Shown: in pieces, positions 11,778-23,449 of the stretch
How positions within the stretch are numbered: the stretch's first letter is position 1
Layout of the letters: every line of letters starts with the position of its first letter
NCBI RefSeq assembly: GCF_014839805.1
Contig: NC_051132.1
Coordinates: 5,952,001 to 6,016,000, forward strand
DNA: 64,000 bases
Source of the DNA: Manduca sexta
Lineage: Eukaryota > Arthropoda > Insecta > Lepidoptera > Sphingidae
Reading direction: 5' to 3'
Made by a program: the position numbers and the translations under genes
Notes under the pieces: model-generated
The model's input: the letters and a program-made list of their open reading frames with translations, nothing else
Told to the model about the DNA's origin: nothing
The model's database searches: none

Positions 11778-13084
11778 CCTAGTCTTGCCATAAATATTGT
11801 AATAAAGAAAAAAGAAAATTGTTAACTGCAAATAACATTTATTACTTTTACAGTGTGTCAGTTTAATACATAAATATAAAACAATTAAAAATATAAAAAG
11901 CTTATTCGAAGTGGTCTCCATTGGCTGCAATACAGTCCTTTAAACGATGAGGCCAGTTATCAATAGAAGCACGCACTCTTTCCATGGGAAAATTCTTCAC
12001 TGCCAATCGTATAGATTGTTTTAGGGACTCCCAAATTATCATGGCGTTTAGAGCAAGCTGTACTCTCTAAAACTGACCACAAATCATAATCCAGCGGATT
12101 AAGATCGGGACTAGACGACGGCCAGTCTTCAGCTCTGATGAAGTCCGAAACGTTCGATTCCAACCAAGACTGCGTGGACCGAGCTTTATGACCCGGCGCC
12201 GAGTCTTGCTGGAAGGACCATACTTGGTTATTGAACATGGTGATGTTAAGGGGCTTAACTACCTTCTCAAGAATGGTATCTTGATACACTTGTGCCGATG
12301 TTTTGATACCTTTTTCACAAAAATATGGCTCAGTCACTCCTTCATAGCTAACACCCCACCAAACCATCACTGAAGTCGGATAATGTCCACGTTGCACTCT
12401 GTCGACTAATTGGGAAGCTTCCTTAGAGCTTTGAGCATAAATACGGTCATTTTGTTTGTTAAAATGTTGCTCAATTGTAAAAATTTTCTCATCCGTAAAC
12501 AAAATTTTTCTGTGACCTCCCTTTGCGTACCGCTTCAGTAGTTGTTTCGATTTTACCACCCTATTCTTCTTTAAATTATCAGTTAAGAAATGGCCAGTGC
12601 GTCTCTTATAGGCTGCAAGTCCTAAGTCATCTTTTAAAATACGCGACATGGTTCTAGGTGCTATCTTCATTTCCCGAGATAAAATCTTTTGCTTTCGGAC
12701 AGGATTTCTTCGAATTCTTTCCCTTACTGCTTTGACCACCTTTTTCGTACGAACACTACGTGGACGGCCAGATCTTTTTCTGTCACAAACAGAGGAGGTC
12801 TCATTGTACCTATTAATAGCCCGGTACACAAACATTTTACTAATACCAAGTGTATGGAGAGTTTTAAAATTGCATTTGGCTCCATACCTACTTTGTGTAA
12901 TGCTATCACAGCGATTCGGTTCTCTTTATCACCCCACACCATTTTAATATCGCAAAATATTTTACAATGTATTGGCGCCAAAATGAGAAAACACAATGAA
13001 CAATCGTATAAAAATGACAGATTCGAAATTCAAATGTAATATTTTTTTATAATTAAGTGTAACAGTATTTATGGCCAGACTAAG
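11778..13084 (-). mobile_element. mariner (Tc1/mariner, DD37D type) inserted in the LTR
   Basis: 1,307 bp flanked by TA duplications (11776-11777, 13085-13086). Inverted ends are imperfect: CCTAGTCTTGCCATAAATA on the left and CTTAGTCTGGCCATAAATA on the right (read inward), about 26 bp with mismatches. The transposase is on the minus strand. Confidence 0.92.
11888..12942 (-). pseudogene. mariner transposase, two frameshifts
   Basis: Starts MVWGDKENRIAVIALHKVG at 12942 and ends near 11888. A first break near 12840 separates the N-terminal helix-turn-helix from the rest. GRPRSVRTKK marks the second DNA-binding region. The catalytic triad is visible: FTDEKIF, then QQDSAPGHKA, then SPDLNPLDYDLW. 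The last spacing is 37 residues (DD37D, as in the maT/mori group). A second break near 12020 leaves the C-terminus in another frame. It is expected to be inactive. Confidence 0.85.
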
Positions 13085-14434
13085 TATATATATTTATGTG
13101 TGTTGTGTTGTGTGTAAATTAATTTGGCCGAATCTGTCCGCGCTTCCAAATAATGAACTAATAAAAATTAAACAAAACAGATATAAGGCTCGAACTTGGT
13201 ACAAATACATACCATTAAATATTCTATGGTATATAATAATAAAGCACAAAATATACGTGCAACCTCACGCTATATTTCGCAGCTACGATGTATTTACGAT
13301 ATTGATTCGGATTTATTCGTCACAGGTGCGACGCCAATTCTATATATGACATGAATACCAAACCTGTACATCTCAGAGCCATTTAAAGGTTGACGTTTTA
13401 TAAGCAAATAAATTTGATGTATATATCGTGACCGAAAATTATTAGTCAGTGGAATTTATTCACGAAATTTAGATGCCAATTTTATATATTTTGCTGGATT
13501 GCTATTTGTCGTTATCACAGCAAGTATAAATTGATAATAATTATTATGATTAGTGTTAGGAACTGTTTCAAAACTTCTGAGTGTAAGTGAGGATGTATTA
13601 CAATAATAATAAATGTAATTCCAATTGTAACTACTTGGACAAGCAAACATTGTAAATACATAATAATTTCTTAAATTAAATATAGGTAGATTCCACCGCA
13701 GTGAACCAACTACCCTAGTTTTTGGTGGTGAACGTAATGCATGTATTTTATTTATGGTAAATCCTAATGCATAATACTGAGTAAATACTACTCGTCTCTA
13801 AAATAAAATCCATATCATAGATGTCATTTTTGAACTTAGGGAACCGAAGTGCACGTGAGACCGTTCTGGACAACCATTAATTTTCGAGTGAAGTTGACAG
13901 TGTTACCCTTTTATTTTGTCGTTTTCGTATTATATAATGTCTAATGAGGAGAATTTATTTAAAAAAGGTAAATCCAGAAAATGCAATATGATAAAGTGTC
14001 AGCAACGAATCGCAAAACATTCCGTTTAAAAGCATTCTAGATAAATAAGAGACAATTTCAATCATAACATTGTTGAAAACGACAGATCGGTATACATAAT
14101 ACAAATATAAAGTACTTTATGAATTCATTACTCTAAAACTATCGGTGCAAGTTCCAAACTATCGAAATACAGCGCCAAGTTGAGATTGTGGCAATAAGAT
14201 GAAGCCTGTATCGCGAGGTACTCTTGCCAAATAAACGTCTAGATAGAAGCCAAAAACTAAAACATACAGAATAAATAAACAACAATATTAAATTATATTT
14301 GATAATATCTATGTTTGTGTTAACCTATATTCGCATATTTCGAGGTCTTTATGCGATGAATAATGCGACAACAAACTTTGTTGTTAGAAACTAGATTTGT
14401 TATTTAACCACCTTCAAAAAAGGAGAATGTTATT

Positions 14435-14715
14435 TTTTTTTATTGCTTTGAAAGTCGAGATGAGCTTCCCGTTTATGTGATGGTAAGTGATACGACCGCC
14501 CATAAATAGCAGAAATACCATCCAACACCTTGAATTACAGGTATTGTTTGGTATTCCACTGCGCTCGCTATCCTGAGACAAGAGATGTTAAGACTTATTA
14601 TGTCCAGTAGTTACATTGGCTACAATGTCCTTCAAACTGGAACACAACAGTGACTACACACTGTTGCTTGGCAGCAGAAATAGACATTGCGGTGGTACAG
14701 TCAGCAACAGAAGTC
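14435..14715 (-). repeat. LINE 3' tail (CR1-like), minus
   Basis: Starts with poly-T on the plus strand, then contains the complement of the widespread lepidopteran LINE tail: CGATACGACCGCC (minus GGCGGTCG), GGAACACAAC, and GCTTGGCAGCAGAAATAGAC. Related copies at 1965, 26940 and 45205. Confidence 0.55.
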
Positions 14716-15064
14716 GTTGAACATAATTTGTTTCCAATATTTCCTAATCATTATCATTTACCATAACTTACTGATTACATTAAGTTCAAAATAACTTGTC
14801 ATAATTGAACTACAAAAGTAGCTGAACGCAGTCAAACCATTGAATGTCAAATATTACTAGCGAATTCTTTTTATGATCTGTAATAAATACAAATGTGGCT
14901 AAAATTAGCACATTCTTTGTTTTATATAAGTACAAGCTTTTTTCCTATTCGTTAAATTGAACCCATCAAGCTTCAATACACCCATCTCGCGAAACGCAGC
15001 GCACCGCGTTTTTTACTATCAAAACATTGCCGAATAATTCAACAGTCCAGAATATCAATTAAAT

Positions 15065-15290
15065 TGTTATTTTATAACATATGAGCTTTGGTTCGCTGCT
15101 CCGCCCGCGTGAAAAAGTTTTTCAAGGTCAAAAGTCATGCTATATATTTACCCGGGATAGAAAGTAGCCTATAGCACTCAGGAGTAATGTAGCTTTCTAT
15201 TAGTGAAATATTTTCAAAATAAGTTAAGTAGTTCCTGAGTTTAGCGCATTCAAACAAACAAATTCTTCAGGTTAATATAATAGTACATAT
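15065..15290 (-). mobile_element. Helitron-related fragment
   Basis: Shares CTGCTCCGC, TAGCCTATAGCACTC, TAGTTCCTGAG and CAAACAAACAAA with the tandem array at 50345-51240, here in single copy. Useful as the un-amplified comparison for that array. Confidence 0.5.
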
Positions 15291-15339
15291 TGAAGTTAAT
15301 AACCAGAATTATATATTTTTTAAGTATGGGCAAAACATT

Positions 15340-15610
15340 GTTTTTTTCTCTTTATTTGTTTAGAGGCTTTAAGTCTCTTAGGAGACTATGCCAGCCCCAT
15401 AGTAAAAGATACAATAGTACAAATCATTTTAAATTAATTACAACTTAGTATATTACAGGACAGTTGCGTCAGATTGAGGCTCTGAGAGAATACTCTGGAA
15501 GATGCCAATGTCCTTAAGGTTTATGCTATGAGTTCTTCTCAGAGCCTCACGGACATCTCTAGATTTGACACATTCCAGCAACAAATGATATAATATATAA
15601 GTAAGTAATA
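15340..15610 (-). repeat. Non-LTR retrotransposon remnant, C-terminal coding end
   Basis: The minus strand from about 15596 to 15463 reads LLECVKSRDVREALRRTHSI, then DIGIFQSILSEP and a stop, resembling the C-terminus of a LINE polyprotein. About 100 bases on it reaches a T-rich (plus) tail near 15340. Confidence 0.45.
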
Positions 15611-16294
15611 TTATAACATTAATAGGAATAGGTTAGTTACCTTTTAAACATCCTATTTTATAGAACACTGGTCGGTTTAAAAACCAAATGTGTAAATTCA
15701 AAATTATTCTGGCAGGAGATTCTCTTCGAAGGATGCAACGTAAACGTCAGTTTCTTTTTCATAATTTTTCAGCCAATCCTTTACTTTGGTGTCCATATTG
15801 AAATGATAACCTTAATCTGTACTCTTCTTTGGTAAGTGATTTATGGTCCGTTTCAGTGTTCAGGTGTTTTGTAAATTAGTATCTGTTCATCGACTTTTGT
15901 TGCTGATCGTACCTATCCAGGCGGACTCTCACATATAATAGACCTACCACTAGTATCAATTGTTATCAATTCGACGTGTATTTTTTGTACCTATATATCA
16001 ACAGCATAAAATATTTTTGCAGATAAATAATTGTCGGAAATGGAATGACATTTTGCGGAAGTGAGAGAGATGTATGGGAAGGACTGAGAGGCAAGATGGC
16101 GATAAGTGCATAGTCAGAGGAGAAAGATATAATTTGTAACGACATAATTTAAGTTATTTTGCAAGAACATTAAAGATATTAATTAGACGGTGTTTTCCTC
16201 TCGACGATTTATCCTAAATAATTATACGGTTTACGTCACGCGGACATTCGTGGACAATTAGTACCAGGATTCTTCTATTTAAACAAGGGCTTAC

Positions 16295-16685
16295 CAGGGC
16301 CGTAGCTGTGGGGGGGCATTATAGGGCAATGCCCTACCTTAAAATATTAATACCCTACCTTAATAATTAACTAAATTGTACATTACTACTCAATGAAAAT
16401 ATATGGAGCAGCGGGTTTTTTATTTTACGATTTGGAAGTTGGCCCCATAGTAAGAGTTATTCGTATTGATGGATGAAATAACTCTCTTTCGACATTTATG
16501 GGAATTTTGTTACAATCTGTATATTACCTTAACAATTACCTAAGTATAATTTTTTTTTTTGCTCACGTTCACGAGTCAAGGAAACCAAAAATCGATAGAG
16601 CAGATCGGATTTAGTAACATTTTTATTTCCGCCCTGCTTATAATAACAGCTGCCTTACCTTAAATTCAGTCTAGCTACGACCCTG
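16295..16685. mobile_element. MITE, hAT-like
   Basis: Imperfect inverted ends CAGGGCCGTAGCT and AGCTACGACCCTG about 390 bp apart. Flanks GGGCTTAC and GGGTTACT are similar 8-mers with one indel, in keeping with the 8-bp duplications of hAT elements. It has no coding capacity. Confidence 0.6.
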
Positions 16686-17245
16686 GGGTTACTATATTGC
16701 GCAACTCGTTTAAATTTACCTTGTCATCACTATGTGCAGAAAAACAAAACCCGCATTCAACGTCATTATAAAAGTCCTCAATTACATAGCTTCGGTATCT
16801 ATTACCATCATATTACTAATTCACATTAGCAAAAGACACGCATCGATAAGTACGATCAACATTTTCCGCCTTCAATCGACGTCATGACGGAAAAACGACA
16901 TAATTCATACATATTCGAACGGCTATTGATGAATATTAATACATTAGCGGATTTCCGTGACCTTATGAATAATACTAAAATTATGTTAAGAAGTTGTGCG
17001 ATACAAATTTGACCTAAATACGGGCTGTTAAAATATGTCAACAATTTGACACCGATTTATATTGTAGCAGTGCATAGACATGGAGCCGTTGTGATTGGCG
17101 AACATTGAGATACAACTTGAATTTAGTTGGCTGTGAGATAAACAAAGTCGAACAAACAGCAAGCTATCAGATAAACAAAGCTGAGAAACAGACTTTTTAT
17201 GACAGCAATGCTGCGTACATAGATAAATTACGTCTATGAATAAGG

Positions 17246-17534
17246 AGGTAATTCGTCGGTTTACTACAAGAACTCACTTATGGCAAAAAATCATCAAGTA
17301 CAGATTATAACGCCCTATCCCTATAAGTTCACTGGAACATAATATAATATTTAACATACTCACTTGATTTTAAGAATCAAAATATTCAAGAATATAATAG
17401 TGTTTTACTTTTTTTTAACATAATTATTTAAGATGATATAGGGAAAACAATATAACTAAAACTAAAAGTGGCTTAATTCATACATTTGTTTTTGTCAGTT
17501 AATGAGTTCTTGCAGTAAACCGACGAATTCACCT
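17246..17534. mobile_element. MITE with about 38-bp inverted ends
   Basis: 17247-17284 and 17497-17534 are inverted copies (AATTCGTCGGTTTACT core, then GCAAGAACTCA with two changes). AAGG borders both sides (17242-17245, 17535-17538). The superfamily is not assigned. Confidence 0.65.
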
Positions 17535-19439
17535 AAGGTTGGCAAAATTATAAGAATCGTATTGTATATTTTTGACTATATCCATAATGGCCAAAATCCA
17601 TTCGAGTATTAAATTTGAGGTTCCCATTAGCACCATTTTACTTATAATACTTATCTATTGATAATATTTTGTATTTATTTTACACGTTTTGTTCTTTTTT
17701 CTAATTTTGTCTCTTTGAGAAATTCACAGACACTATTATGTGCAAGTATTATACATAACATATGTGTAGACAACCAATAAATATACAAATTGAACAACAA
17801 AGTCTGTGTACACTGAAAGAAAATTCGATTTCGCTATTATCTCTCGATCGTAATAGAATTAAACATTAAAAGGTTTCGAAAGCCATAATAATATTAATGA
17901 AGTTTACGTTGGTATCTATGGTTAAAAAGCTTCTACGATTTTCATACAAGAAACTGAGGACGAATTATTGTGGTAACTAATGAGCTTCTTATATACAGTA
18001 CATCTTTGATAGGTATAAATACTATATTATATTAATTGTTTGACTCTCATTAGTATAGGAAGCCTGTACTCAGGAGTCAGCAATGTATTTATAATACAGG
18101 GCTAATATCTTTGTATTTATAGACAGAGTTACACTTTGTACTCTTATTAACCCTTATTATTTGTAACCCCTAACTTATGTTGTATAAACATGTATCATCA
18201 CTTTGATCTATCATTTTTTATAATATCATGCAAATTAAAAAAAAAAACGTCTACAAGTGATTACCAGATATATTTTTGTAATTGTTTGCATTTTGAAATA
18301 CGCTAAAACATGTATTGTGTAAACGGTTGTGAGGTCTAGAATTTCTCGCATCGTTACTTCGCACCGCCTGTGTTCAACAGCTTTATGCGACCTTTATCAA
18401 ACGTCTCGTTCATCCAGTGCCAGACACATATTAGACTCTAGTGAAAGAAGCACAATAAAGGCAAAGGAGTGACACTAGAAACATGAATAGGTTTTTCATT
18501 GAGACCTTTTGAGAAAACTATGCGAGTGGGTTTAACTGGGATAAAATTTAACGAGGAGAGAAGTTGAGAAAAGGTGCTACTCTAATATTGCTTTCAAGTT
18601 TATTAAACCCCTCTCTTCTATCTTGTCATCCGCAATTAAATTAGTCAGTAATTTATGATAGATCTTAGACTTGAAAAGTCTGGTAGCGGAGGGATGCAGT
18701 CTGTTCTGCATAGTTTTTGCTCAATTTGGGCTTGAAAGGCCCACATTTATCAGAGAACGACAGTTAATTGATAGAGTTTCTGTACTACAAAAATTATAAA
18801 TAATCCTGACCAAAAATATCGTTATGTTATCTAATTCTCTTTTTAGTACTATGTACCTACCTATTACACTATATAGTACAAAGATTCAATATAAATATTC
18901 ATGCTATCCCCATTTCCTTATTGAAAGTTACATGTATACTTTGAATTCTACATGTCATATTCAGTGCCAATATTGTTCCATCTCCTCATTTCGGAAAAGC
19001 AGCTGAAGCAAACACTTATTTTACTTTCGAAACTGTATTGAAAGGTTTTTGTTGTATAGTATTATTCACTTCTAACCGCTTTCCTATCTTTATATATTAT
19101 TAAATAAGAAATAGTTTACTTATACGTTATACTGGCGACACAGTGTGACGTATACGTACGGGTCATTTCATCCACGGTGACGCGCTCTTTGAGCGGGGGT
19201 GTTGCAGAGTGTCGCGAGGTAAGGGCTCATCCAATCACTTTTCTCGATGTATCCATCGTAGTATACGCATTTATGCTGCTCACGCACACTGTACTCGACT
19301 AGGGGAAGTAGGAGAGCGCATCTTTAATCGACTAAGTAAGTATTATACTAAGTAGGGGAAGGAGTAGGGCGCGTCTTCGTAGATGAAATTATCTATGCAT
19401 ATTTTAATTAGTATGTAAAATATGCTTATAATAGTAACG

Positions 19440-19690
19440 AGAATATATACCACGGATAGCGATCACCGAATAACAATACACCACAAGGTGTTAAAACCTA
19501 CCATAGTGGCCCACGTAACTGCGTCGCGTTCCTGGATCAGCCTGCGTATATCCGATTCTAACAGGCCGGCATAATTGTGTCGACTGTCGAGGGGTAATCT
19601 CTCGTTCGTCCACATTATTTTGGACCTCACTACACTTACCATCGGGTGCAGTGAGGATACTTTTCCGTGCCGTATAAAAAAAATGTTATT
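19440..19690 (+). repeat. Dispersed repeat, family T
   Basis: Same ordered blocks as 6215-6465 (CACAAGGTGT, CCATAGTGGCCC, GGATCAGCCTGCGTATATCC, TTGTGTCGACTGTCGAGG, CTTACCATCGGG), ending in an A run at 19677-19683. Confidence 0.65.
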
Positions 19691-19794
19691 AAATAGCTAT
19701 CAGCTGGATTAAACGTACCGTCCAGTTAGAAGTTTCGAGATCGATGGAAATTTCAAAATTTTGTTAAGTCTACAACTGAATAAGCCTAGCCTAG

Positions 19795-19862
19795 CCTCCT
19801 TCACATAAATGTTACGTTTTTCGTTCATAGGAACGAAAGACGTAACCTTTATGTGAAGAAGG
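19795..19862. repeat. Short inverted repeat, 32-bp arms, 4-base loop
   Basis: Arms 19795-19826 and 19831-19862 pair at all but 3 positions; the loop is ATAG. The tight loop suits a foldback element better than a microRNA precursor. Confidence 0.8.
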
Positions 19863-20689
19863 CCTACTATCTAGAAGTGAGGAAATTTAGACATTTACTT
19901 ACATATGTCTCTTTCCTATTTTCACTTCAAAGTTCAAAATTTGAACAATGATAATTGGCATTGATAAAGATAATTTGGTCGAACACTATATATGTGAAAG
20001 CGTTTGTTTAATATGTAGCGTTGCTTGCGACAACATAAATGAGCTTTTTTCCTAAAAAAATACCCTTAAATCAATACACACAAAATCTAATTTAATTTAT
20101 TATATGCAGAACTATGAACGCGTAAGAGGCGGAAACAATTAAATACGATCATCCAACTGCAACGTGGCATCTAACCGAGTTCAAATCTCATATTAATTAC
20201 ATTAACGCGTCTAAACTCGTGTGCACACGTACTAAACGAGACGTCAACAAAAACGCAAACCACTGGAGCTTCACTAAACGAATTAGAGAAAACCAAACCG
20301 AAATGAAATTCTTTAACAGGAAAGTACGCGTTTTCACAATGAGCCGAGTTAATTACGTGCCGTCATGACATCCGCACAAATTGTCACGCGTACACACCGA
20401 CAAACTGAATAATATTAGATATACTTAACTTGGCTGTTTTTATGCTAAGTAATTGGACAATTTATCTGCTTACTGGATGGTACGTCACAACTGTGCATAT
20501 TTAGCAATGCTAAAACTTTGAATTCCAAAGTCACGTGCTTACTGGTCACTTTTAAACCTTCGATATTAGGTCTCATAATGCCAGGTAATTACACTGGCTG
20601 AACGTCATTAGAACAAGACCAGGGCTGAAATAAGCAATAGATGTTACACTAATATTTAGAATAAATAAATGGGTTCTAGCGTATGCGAG

Positions 20690-20691
<2 letters not shown>

Positions 20692-20735
<44 letters not shown>

Positions 20736-20771
20736 ATTTACCTGTATATATATATATATATATACAGGTAA
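20692..20771. repeat. (TA)n microsatellite with an embedded palindrome
   Basis: About 20 TA units, then ATCTATT and a perfect palindrome (20739-20771) of TTACCTG, TA repeats and CAGGTAA. Likely to form a cruciform and to be length-variable. Confidence 0.9.
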
Positions 20772-22193
20772 GTATTTACCACCCAATGCTTTTTACTAAT
20801 TCTTTGATGACGTGTTGGTAATAAATTGCCTAATAAACAATATTTTCATATAATTACAATATTTTTAAGAAATACGACTAAAACATTTGCTATTTAAATA
20901 ATAAAAACACAAATTCAAAAGACAACGAAATACCTAAAAACTTTTACAGAAGAGAATTAATTAAAAGAAAAAGTATACAAAAGTTTTCTATTCCCCAAGA
21001 AACTTTATTCCTCCTTAAGGTTTTTTAAGTCATCAAAGTCGCTATTGCCCTGAGACTTTTAAGCAATAGATTTTCATGCTCTCTGCGCATTATTTTAATG
21101 ATTAATGACCAGACTATTGTTCTGCGAATGTTTTTCAAAGGGTTTGGGTTTCCCTGTCGTATTGTTAAACAGCTATGTGATGTTAGGTCTTTTGAATATA
21201 TTCATTTTGAGATTAATGGCTTCGCTTTCAACACCTATTTAAATAAATGATTCTCATGATTCTGTTGGACCTTTCCTCTAAAATATGATATAGTTATACC
21301 TCCATCTCAGTATAATAGCTGAAAAACAACTTGAGCGACATAGACATTCAAAAAAAATCCTACCACACCTACCAGTGTGCTCGGTTTGGACGCTTTTTAA
21401 CCGACTTAAAAAAAGTTCTGTATTCGACCCGTATATATTCCATCTTGACCTATATGTAATGTATACTGGCGATATGTTCATAATCCTTATCTTTGCATAT
21501 TTTAATAAACAGCTATTTACAATTTTTCTACTATGAAAAAAAAACGAAGATATCTAATATTAAAAATATCCATCTCAATATATATACAAAACTAATGTAG
21601 ATTGTATAGAACAACATAATGTATAAAAAAATATTTGTACTTACTTTAAATTTAAATTCAAACTTAATAAAACATATTAAAATATGTATCAAAACAGTAA
21701 CCAATGTACACAGAACCTAACGCCATAATTGCATGACGAATGCACCAGAGCATGCATCCAGCGAAGATTACATTAACAATCTGAGGATAGATCTTCGAAT
21801 GGTATTTGTTTATGATTTATGGTTTTACATTTCTAGAATAATCGATATCAAATATTACCTAACATACTTAGCTATACCAGAGTTGAGTTTAATATTATAA
21901 CTGGAATTTAATAGGTAGGAGTTATTTATAATTTATGTTACGCAATCAAGTAAATGTTAAAACATGTTATTATTTTTGTGAATGTTATTTCAAGAAACCA
22001 TATTAATATCTATTACAAAGATGAACAAAAATTTAACGATGGTACTTGTTAGTTAGCTTACAAATCAGTAAATATATATATATTTTTGTGTCAAACACAT
22101 CGATCATTTCATTTACTTTAATTTTTATGTGAAATCGTTAAATATAATGTAAATCATAGTAAAGAAAATTATTCTATAGAAAGATAATCTCAC

Positions 22194-22529
22194 CTTTAGC
22201 AGTCCTGCTCTCGAACACTTCTACCTCCAACTTGTCGCTGCCGTCGCGGGGCTGCGAGATCCTAAACGTGAAGTCGTTCCAATCGAAACTGAAGGCGTGA
22301 CTCTCTAGAAATCTCGTTAGCAGCCCCGGCTGGACCTCGCTTGCCTCGTTCCCAATGGCTCGATCGTCATCAGGTCGAATATCCTCACCGCTTTCTGCTG
22401 CCTCAAGCTCCTTATCATGTCCCTGGTTGCATGTTCTATGCACGTCGCGTTGTCACTACAGTCCAGTCGTACGACAGCCGCTGCGCTGCCGATCAGCAAG
22501 AACGCGACAAATGAAACTAGAGGAGTCAT
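22194..22529 (-). CDS. Osiris family gene, exon 1, with a frame break
   Basis: Reading leftward from ATG at 22529, MTPLVSFVAFLLIGSAAAVV is a signal peptide. It is followed by a cysteine pair (C24, C30) and a helix ending FDLMTIEPLG. That frame stops at 22317, but the neighbouring frame continues the Osiris domain from about 22350 (NEASEVQPGLLTRFLESHAF, then FTFRISQP and LEVEVFESRTAK) to a strong donor AAAGGTGAG. The switch falls at a GGG run (22351-22353) and needs one extra base, so either the assembly lost a base or the gene is broken. The exon ends in phase 1, matching the exon at 1158-1241. An upstream in-frame ATG at 22724 is rejected as the start because it would bury the signal peptide and lies just behind a TATA box. 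The specific Osi number is unknown. Confidence 0.8.
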
Positions 22530-22734
22530 TTTGATCACAATGTCACTTGCACTGCACACGTCGTCAATCCATTTGGTCACGCCCGTACCACCCTCATCGG
22601 CAGTTGGTTCAATAATGAGACCGGGTGTGGCAGGTGGATGATTTTTATCCACGGTCACGCTGCACTGACCACTGCTTGATGTGTGTGCATTATTTTTTTC
22701 ATCAACTCCATCGTGTTCCTTCATGCTACTTTTC

Positions 22735-22740
22735 TTTATA
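22735..22740 (-). promoter_or_regulatory. TATA box of the minus-strand Osiris gene
   Basis: TATAAA on the minus strand. The expected start near 22709 gives a 5' UTR of about 180 bases before the ATG at 22529. That leader contains short upstream ATGs in another frame. Confidence 0.45.
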
Positions 22741-23449
22741 AATCGTCGTCGTAGGCGATACTGCCCCGTGAGTGGATAGAGTAAGGTGCACTATTGTGTG
22801 GATAGTATGGTAGAAAAACGAATCCGTTTCGCTTTACTCAATATGCCGTTTATTTAATAGGTCTGGCGCATTGATATTTTACTTTCATGTGTAGTGTTCG
22901 CAAAAAATATGTGTGACAGGTATGGTGGAATGCGAATTCCATGTTATAGTTAACTACTAAGTATCAAGACTATTGAAGGAATCTAGCTATTGCATGTAAG
23001 AGAAAATCGTTAAAGCTAAAATTATTGGGATTACTTCTATTTATTCTATTCTCTTAATACACGATAGTCAACAATTGTTATTGTGAGGTGTGAATAATCC
23101 AGCGACATGCGATAAATTCCTAGCTTTCGTATTATCCTCTGTTCAACAAAATTCAAATACGTAACATTAAGGATTCCATGTAGACAAATCAATCGATAGT
23201 TAACAGGAAGGTTATGGAATCTACAATCCAATATCTAAGTTAGGAAGTAATGATTGCAACTGCAGTTAATGTCGTTAACAAATATTATTTTTGTGTGTGA
23301 ATATTCTGACTGTACAATTAAAAACTAAAACATGATTGTTCCATTATGATAGACTCACGCCAAATATTGTCTCTGTGATAATGTGCTATTTACTTTTTAA
23401 TGAACTTCTTGCAAAGTCAGAACATTAGTCAGTGATACATTCTAAAAAC

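Larger units (their letters stand above)
7096..13174 (-). mobile_element. Bel/Pao-type LTR retrotransposon, internally deleted, with nested mariner
   Basis: Two direct LTRs (7096-7485 and 11476-13174, the second split by a mariner) begin TGTT and end AACA, flanked by a perfect 5-bp target duplication AAACA (7091-7095, 13175-13179). Coding is on the minus strand. Next to the 5' LTR is a 17-base primer binding site matching the 3' end of tRNA-Tyr. Next to the 3' LTR is a G-rich tract on the minus strand. Gag, protease and integrase remnants are present, but the reverse transcriptase core and RNase H are gone. Without the mariner it is 4.8 kb, short for the family. The LTRs differ essentially only by small indels, so insertion looks recent. 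It lies in the Osiris intron in the same orientation as that gene. Confidence 0.9.
11476..13174 (-). repeat. Right (5') LTR, split by a mariner
   Basis: The LTR pieces are 11476-11777 and 13085-13174. Removing 11778-13084 and one TA restores a sequence collinear with the left LTR. Confidence 0.88.
1242..22193 (-). other. About 21-kb intron of the minus-strand Osiris gene
   Basis: Bounded on the minus strand by GTGAGATT and TTTCAG. It holds an LTR retrotransposon with a nested mariner (7096-13174), SINEs, LINE tails, Helitrons and at least two MITEs (16295-16685, 17246-17534). No other host exon is visible, though a short unrecognised exon cannot be excluded. Confidence 0.55.

Noticed and set aside
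22530..22724. Extension of the minus-strand Osiris protein by 65 residues
   Set aside because: It would bury a clear signal peptide and begins just behind a TATA box, before the likely transcript start.
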